NCBI GenBank assembly: GCA_018806985.1
Contig: JADANN010000383.1
Location: forward strand, 434,001 to 498,000
Direction: 5' to 3'
DNA length: 64,000 nucleotides
Origin: Angiostrongylus vasorum
Lineage: Eukaryota; Nematoda; Chromadorea; Rhabditida; Metastrongylidae
The notes under the pieces were generated by a model, which worked only from the letters and a program-made list of their open reading frames with translations, was not told the DNA's origin and did no database searches. Shown here one piece after another: positions 57,761 to 64,000 of the stretch; within the stretch, counting starts at the first letter, position 1, and each line of letters opens with the position of its first letter. A program made the position numbers and the translations under genes.

Positions 57761-59691
57761 ATATGGTAGTGAAAAAGTAGTAAAGTAGACGTAATAAATA
57801 TTTTGATCTTTGCTAGCTGAGATAACCTGTGTGGCGTTAACCGACGGTACGAATAAATGAAAAAGATGAAGGAGAAACTTGAAAAAAAAGCGGAGCAGAG
57901 CGAGGTGGGAAAAAAGTGATGACGAGGTGGGAACTGGCAAAAAGAGATGAAAAAGTGAGAACTGGCTGAAAACAATGATGAAATTCAAAGCAGCTAAAAA
58001 AACGATAAGATCGCGACGCCCTATAAAAGTCACGAACAGACAGGACTTAATGTCAAAACACATTTTTTCAAACTAATATAACAAGATTACTGCTGTTATT
58101 ACTGAAATCATTATATCAATCAATATCACTGAATTTGAAATGACAAACGCTAAGAAGTGAAGAAGGTAGAATGGTAGAATGACCAATGAGAGAGCGGATT
58201 ATTTAGGACCGAACTGCACCTAGAAGTAGCAAAACTACCAACAATGACAGTTTGACTGGTACGGTAGTCACAAAGAGTATATCCAAAATGACAAATGAAC
58301 TACTGTTAGTCATGCCACTACCGTAATCCTCTGAAGTGGGAACGAGCATAAAAAACGCATGTCTGTGACCAGTGAAGAAATATCTGTGGTGGCAATTATC
58401 TGTGACCACTAACTCGACAAATTTCTCGTTGGAACAGTTCAGGAATGTTGTCATAATAGAAACACGACCGATTATCAGAGGTCTTTCCCCAGAATGCAAA
58501 AAATACCAAAAAAAAGATGTACTCTTATTGAATGCCTGTACTGGACTTAAAATGAACAAATGTTGACGAACCACTGCTTTTCATAGGACTACGATTTTTG
58601 TGAGAAAATCAGTGACACCTTTCAATGAATGAGATGATTCTTTGGTAGGCCCTTGTAGACTCTAACAACAAGTAATGGACTAAGGCTACGACTAATCGGT
58701 TAAATACCTCTTAAAATCTGAGCTAAGCTACCCAACCCTTTCACGACTATCCGCACTGATTTCAATATGTACGCTGTGGCACGTTTCGGACCGTGCATCT
58801 TGATTCCAATGGGCACGCTTTTTCAGCCTTTTTTTTAGGGCACAGAGCTTTTTTGCCAGACTTTTTGTAGTCAATCGGTGTTTTCTCAAAACAGAGTTAG
58901 TACCGGAGCTGGTCCATCCATAGCTATTCTCATAGCGCTGAACTAGCGGAAAACATACTACGCTATGCTTCCGGACGTGTTAGCACATCTGCTTAAATTC
59001 CATAGTGGGTCACTTGGTACCTATACAGTAAAGTTTACAGATCAGCGACAGTTTATCAAAACGAATAGGTGGAATGTTACCCAGGACACTTCTATAAACG
59101 TATTGCTCTATACAGGATCCACGCGTCCTTGGGCATCTATCAGCGGGCAAACCACGTCCTTGAAAAAAAAACAGATTCCCAGCTCTTTTTGCACTTTTTT
59201 TATCGCCTCTGTTGTAAACGCCTAACTCAAAGACATTTATTTTATAATATGAGAGTTATAGAAGAAGCTTATACATGGAGGTATCTGTAGTGTGTCAAGA
59301 GTAAGCGTAGAAAGTGTGAATTCATCATAGTGTAGAGTACTTTTTAGGAAATATTGCATATCACTAACTCATATTTTCACAGCGCCTTACTGATGCCGCA
59401 AACCTTTTATCAGAAATATTTCTTCAATAATCATCAACTTATACAACCAGCACCTGTCAACATTTAATCCCATGCAATCAGCACCAGCCAACAATTCACC
59501 CTGATGGTATAGAATTTGTACCTCTTACATATAATCAATACTTAGCACTCCTATAATAATCAAATTGTGTTTCTTAATCCTTAATGTAACAATATACAAT
59601 ATGCAATCCCTATCTATAATATTAAGTCGAATGCATACAGCGCATAAATGGGTCACATTTCTGATGAAGAGTATTAAAACGTTTAACTTTT
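57761..59691. other. Non-coding stretch with one unassigned open frame
   Basis: Minus strand 58,203-58,574 is open for 123 codons with a hydrophobic C-terminal run (VKLSLLVVLLLLGA). There is no family match from memory and no splice support. The rest is AT-rich. Confidence 0.3.
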
Positions 59692-59815
59692 TATTTACTA
59701 CTTGTTAGAATTTTTCCACAGCAGAGTATGATGTGAAATAACTTGGACGCCAGGCCGGATTCGAACCCTTGTTTACCATTTCCGGAGGCTCTCGTGTTAC
59801 CCACTGCACCAGTAA
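59692..59815 (-). repeat. SINE-B copy
   Basis: Head at the right with a good box A (tggtgcagtgggtaacacg) and box B (gggttcgaatcc) on the minus strand. The tail end at the left matches SINE-B with an internal deletion. Confidence 0.65.
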
Positions 59816-59884
59816 GGTCCTTGCCTTACCTTCCTCGCAGCCAGCTTTTTTAACCTAATGGTGCCATAAGCAAAAGTGGGGCAT

Positions 59885-59990
59885 CAGAGGCGTAGTGCAT
59901 AACACGTGAACCCTCGGACAGGGTAATCCCGCGTTGGAATCTGGGTGGGGTCCAAGTTTTGCAAATATCTCAGCATCATAGTGGTTGTAT
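59885..59990 (+). repeat. SINE-B copy, 3'-truncated
   Basis: Head gaggcgtagtgcataacacg, then 'gttttgcaaatatctcagca' and 'tcatagtggttgta'. Head-to-head with 59,692-59,815. Confidence 0.65.
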
Positions 59991-60161
59991 AAAAACAGTT
60001 TAAACAAACATGTTTCTTACATGAGTCCCACTTAGCGAGCACCTGCCTGGCATTCCTTATAGCATTTCTAGAATCGTCAAAGAAAAGGGTTCTGGGTTCA
60101 CTACTAAGCTCGACCACTCACCTGTTACCCCATCAACTGAACAATACTGTTCTTCATCCTC

Positions 60162-60326
60162 TTAAGTGGGAGTAGAAACATCATCCGCAGCGAGTGAATA
60201 TGTTTCCACGCTGTCTTCTGCATCGTCACCAACGTCATCGTCACTGTTGATGAGAAAGCGATCGAACAGGGTTTCATAGCCTTCATCTGCAGACGTGACG
60301 CCACTAAAATCCAAACTCTCGAACGA
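60162..60326 (-). CDS. Candidate terminal exon with acidic C-terminus
   Basis: Unrecognised. On the minus strand 'tactttgcccttag', a good pyrimidine-rich acceptor, precedes 54 open codons: SFESLDFSGVTSADEGYETL, then FDRFLINSDDDVGDDAEDS and VETYSLAADDVSTPT, ending at TAA (60,164-60,162). The acidic composition and the absence of any simple repeat support coding. A second frame is also open across the region, so the frame choice is inferred. It would be the last exon of a minus-strand gene whose upstream exons are to the right; I found none with confidence. A further open piece at 59,994-60,117 (minus) may be unrelated. Confidence 0.4.
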   Translation of the reverse strand, partial: SFESLDFSGVTSADEGYETLFDRFLINSDDDVGDDAEDSVETYSLAADDVSTPT

Positions 60327-60719
60327 CTAAGGGCAAAGTAGAAAGTTGTAGTGAACGGAACACTGCGATGAAATATGAGAAAGACTCACAAAGGATTAAC
60401 GTACAAGAGCAAAAAACCAGAATCTCCGAAAAGAAAGAGAAAGAGCTGGGAAATGCATACTTCGTACACCTTTTAAGATACCTAGATTTCGATTCTTGTC
60501 CGCACCCAGTTCCGGTTTTTTAGGCATTCAAATTGATCGTTGTGGATTTACCGATCTTCGTTTCTTGTCTAATGGTCGTGATGGACCTTAATCCCCTCAC
60601 TAAATGTAACATAACAAGATGCTTTAAAAACAGCGAACTGCTGTAGGCAGCGTATGCAAAGTGGTCAAATAGTGAGCATCTTAAGCATAGTATATAAACA
60701 TGTATGTATATAATTTGGA
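60327..60719. other. Non-coding stretch, probable intron
   Basis: Upstream of the candidate exon on the minus strand. Nothing recognised. Confidence 0.35.
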
Positions 60720-61130
60720 GAATCCTCCCAACGGTTCACAACCTCATCGTGGCTGAAAGGTATTCCTGGATGTCGTGCTGCGATGTACAGCGGGGGGGAA
60801 TTCATCCCTCCAGTAGGGCCTCCCAAGCTTTGAAGGAGTCCGGCGTTTCCATCAGGAAGCTCAGCTAAGAGTAAACCAATCTCAGGATCTACCACCTTCC
60901 TGGTATCAAATTAATCGCAAGGTGGCAAATCTCCCTCTCATCCACAGGAGCTGCGATTGCCTTTGGTGGTGAACACCTGGGGCAGACTTTGGCCAGGCTG
61001 ACCTCGGGGTTCCAAGGAACCATAATAGCTTGGCCAGCAAATCTCCTAAAAATGGAGATTACGCTGGGGCCCGCAGAATCAGTAAAGACCAGCCATCAAA
61101 GTATCCAAGTAAGCAAGTAACTTTGAGGAT
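60720..61130 (-). repeat. Family C repeat, near full length
   Basis: Minus-strand copy from ccaacggttcacaacctcat at the left to 'gggcccgcagaatcagtaaa' at the right. TA-rich DNA lies beside its 3' end. Confidence 0.85.
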
Positions 61131-61164
61131 ATACTCATATATTTAATTTTGAGAATATATACAC

Positions 61165-62990
61165 ATAGAAGAGCAGCAGTAATGGTCGAAGCTGCAGAGG
61201 CTGGGAAAAGCATTCGCAAAGCCCACCAAAGCTTTGCCAATTACAAGACCAAAATGATTGCACTCCGGCGCCCAGACGGAACAGTTACAGCGTCCAGAAA
61301 GGCAATGGAGAAAATTATTCACGAATACTACTCGGATCTCTTCGATAGCCAACTCCACTTTCCGTCATATGAAATATGAGGATGGATATGTTGTGCCACT
61401 GGTTCTCACTTCCGAAATCCGACATGCCATTTCCTCGGTGAAAAATCGAACAACACCAGGTCCGGACAGGATAAGACCAGAACACCTGAAGAACCCTCCG
61501 CCAGTCCTCATAAACACACTGGCTCGGCTCTTCACACGTTACCTGTCCGAATGCAAGGTCCCTACCCACTGCAAGACCAGCAAGACCGTGTTATCTTTCA
61601 GGAAGGGTGACCTATACGATATCGGCAACTATCGCCCAATCTGTTTGGTGTCTGTCGTCTACAAACTTTTCACTCGAGTCATCCTAAACAGGATAGACAG
61701 AACACTGGACGAAGGACAGCCATGTGAGCAAGCAGGGTTTCGAAAAGGATTTAGTACGATGGACCACATCCACACGGTAACAAGGCTCATTGAAGTATCG
61801 CGAGAGTACACAAGACCGCTCTGTCTCACCTTCATCGATTTAAAGAAGGCTTTGGCGTCAGCTGAAATAGAAGCAGTCACGGAAGCTCTTGATAGTCAAG
61901 GAGTTCCTACTCAGTACATAAAGATTCTTCGTGAGGTGTAGAAAAAATTTCACAACCAAGATTTCACCATTCTACAACGATATTAACATCGACGTCAAAA
62001 AGAGGAGTTAGGCAAAGCGATACCATCGCGCCAAAATTATTTACCGCCACCCTCCAGAACGTCATGCGAACATTGGAATGGGATAATATGGGGAGTGAAA
62101 ATCGATGGTCGGCAGTTATACCATCTTCGCTTTGCTGATGACATCGTCCTTATAACACCAAACATTAGCCAAGCGGAACGAATGCTTACCGACTTTGATA
62201 AAGCCTGTGGGAAGATTGGTCTTCAACTAAATCTCACAAAAACGATGTTCATGAGGAACGGATTGGTTTCGCATGCCCCATTCATGCTCAACGGAACGAA
62301 TATCTCCGAATGTTCCAGTTATATACATATATATCTAGGTCGGGAAATCAATATGATGAACGACCTAGCTCCAGAGCTGAGCAGAAGGGAACGAGCGGCT
62401 TGGGGTGCTTTTAAGAGCATCGAGGATGTAGTGAAGACAACAAGGAACACCCGACTACGCGCCCACCTTTTCGACTCAACGGTACTTAGTGCCCTAACGT
62501 ATGTATGCGTCAGAAACTTGGTCGCTGCGTAAGCAGGATGAAAGGTCACGTAGCGTTATCGAACGCGCAGTCGAAAGGGCGATGCTAGGAGTATCCCGTT
62601 CCACAAAAAAGTAAGGGAAGGGATCCGAAGCTCCCATCTGCGTCGACGATCAAAAATCAAAGATGCCGTTCTGTACGCCAAACAATCGAAGATAAGGTGG
62701 GCCGGTCACGTAATGCGTATGAATGACAACTGATGGACATGGGCCGTTAGTGACTTGATTACTCGGGGTGTCAAACGTGCTGCAGGAAGACCACCCACCC
62801 GATGGTCAGAGTTCTTCACAAAGAGCCTTGAAGAAAGATATGATGTTCGACGAGTCCCTAGAGCAAGCAGAATCCATTGGGTTACTCTTGCACGCGACAG
62901 GGAAAAATGGAAGGCTTACTGGCGCCCGCTCGAGTCACTCGACGATCAACGGGACTGCAGGTGATACAGGTGATATACATATATATGAAT
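61165..62990 (+). pseudogene. RTE-type non-LTR retrotransposon, 5'-truncated
   Basis: An RTE protein nicks DNA with an N-terminal endonuclease and copies its RNA there. Here the endonuclease is gone. The copy starts in the region before RT (KAHQSFANYKTKMIALRRPD), frame-shifts near 61,350, then gives RT motifs: RTTPGPDRIRPEHLKN, GDLYDIGNYRPICLVSV, GFRKGFSTMDHIHTV and LTFIDLKKA (the usual Phe-Asp after it replaced by Leu-Ala). A stop or frameshift at about 61,940-62,090 follows, then the catalytic box FADDIVLI (about 62,135) and the thumb region. After a break near 62,530, the C-terminal GRPPTRWSEFFTKSLEERYD to WKAYWRPLE ends at 62,964. Several stops make it inactive. Confidence 0.9.
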
Positions 62991-64000
62991 AACGAAGATA
63001 GGTAACCTACCGATTGATGGTTCTCCTCCGCATGGCAGCAGGACACCACCCGATATCTTGTATCCGCATCGCCACCAATAATCATGGTTAGCCTACGGAA
63101 TAAGTGGATACATTAACATTTATACCTATGAGACGATAAATGGATATTAATACGAATTTTCTTCAGTAAATCTGTTAAGATGCCAACTCCTGAAGTGCAG
63201 TAACGTTTGAGAAACTGTCGAAAGTGATCGAAGAACTGGCATGGCACACAGTGTAAAGCATTACTTTTCAAAGCACTTCGTAGTTTTCTAATTTTCAACG
63301 GCAATGATGACTTCTGGATATTGTATCGAATGCGAGGATATTAAAACCACGAAGTAAATAACGTAATACTCTTTGTACAATTTACACAACTTTCTTAAAT
63401 ACTGACAACACTACGCGAGATGGTGGACGAGTCTTCTTTCACCATACATAGAGCATAAGCAGAAGATCATAACGGATACGTAGAAGCTGGAAAGACACGA
63501 AACATACGTGAGAGAACCTGATAACAGAAGGACAGTTACAAGAAACATGTGCGCCATGTCCCTTGCCCAGAACCACGGACGGTACATCTTCGTTTCAATG
63601 CGCATTTCGGTCGCATTCCAAAGACACGCGGTGTAGCGAGGACGACTGCGCCAATGACAAGCAGTTGTGAAAGGACTGAACGACTAAGAATTGACTATAG
63701 AAAACAATAACCTGACGACAACTGAAACAACTAGAAGCTGTTTTAAACAACTAAGAACCTACTCCAAAGTGGTGCTATGTAATCCAAAGAGTTGGCAAAG
63801 ATTTGTCCCTTAGTGCTACTATTACAGGATCCTATAATGCAAAACCTATCATTTAGGGGATCAAATTGTCTGTAATAAAATTCATTGCAGGAAATTTAAA
63901 AGACCAATCGCCTTTTATCATATATGAGTCCCATACGGTTCATATTACTGCAAGTAGTTCATTTGCTTCATGATCTTATTCGAACCATATTCAGTCTGCT
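62991..64000. other. Non-coding stretch with a possible membrane-type open frame
   Basis: Minus strand 63,411 to about 63,670 is open with hydrophobic segments (HMFLVTVLLLSGSLTYV, FYVSVMIFCLCSMY) and rather GC-rich codons. A good acceptor, gttttctatag, lies just upstream near 63,700, but the frame that matches it is a different one. I could not decide whether either is coding. Confidence 0.3.

Noticed and set aside
57637..58063. Phe/Ser/Leu-rich minus-strand frames
   Set aside because: They read an A/G-rich plus-strand stretch; no domain.
58203..58574. 123-codon minus-strand frame with hydrophobic end
   Set aside because: No homology recalled, no splice context, and AT-rich sequence gives hydrophobic runs by chance.
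59745..59815. Possible true tRNA gene on the minus strand
   Set aside because: Good boxes A and B, but the sequence continues into the SINE-B tail and a clear cloverleaf with acceptor stem was not found.
1..64000. CRISPR arrays, bacterial operons, ribosome-binding sites, rRNA genes
   Set aside because: None seen; the sequence is eukaryotic in all its recognisable features.

Overview
This is eukaryotic, AT-rich, intron-bearing DNA dominated by interspersed repeats. Long non-coding stretches, split exons with GT/AG borders, RTE-type and Penelope-type retroelements, a mariner relic, a BEL/Pao LTR element and several tRNA-headed SINE families fit a nematode. The RTE and Penelope proteins resemble, from memory, families abundant in hookworms (Ancylostoma, Necator). 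That placement is inference; no rRNA or clear single-copy marker is present.

Layout. 0-5 kb holds a dead mariner copy and SINE pieces. 5.3-9.2 kb is a Penelope-like element (PLE) with 1.26 kb inverted arms, a 12-bp target duplication and hammerhead-ribozyme-like motifs in both arms. 10.6-11.3 kb is a SINE interrupted by a coding-free foldback relative of the PLE. 11-33 kb is mostly repeat-sprinkled non-coding DNA with a few weak exon candidates. 33.1-40.5 kb is a young BEL/Pao element with near-identical 1.4 kb LTRs that has lost its reverse transcriptase and is inserted in a SINE. 43.9-52.6 kb on the minus strand is the one convincing host gene: a short-chain dehydrogenase/reductase (SDR16C / HSD17B11-like). 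I reconstructed seven exons from splice sites, reading phase and family motifs. Its introns hold a second PLE with an open GIY-YIG nuclease frame, an RTE fragment and many SINEs. 53-64 kb holds a (TA)43 tract, more repeats, a probable acidic terminal exon (minus, 60.2-60.3 kb) and a 5'-truncated RTE retrotransposon.

Repeat families named here: SINE-A (tRNA-like head, 3' tail of GGATAAA-type units), SINE-B (tRNA-like head, conserved tail), SINE-D (tRNA-like head) and family C (about 390 bp, class unknown). SINE-A copies are interrupted twice, by a PLE foldback and by the BEL element, which gives a relative order of insertion.

The most interesting content is the PLE set: full-length, nuclease-only, coding-free and relic forms share inverted arms, a one-sided tail and ribozyme-like cores. 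The second is the dehydrogenase gene, whose fifth intron ends in AA where AG is expected.
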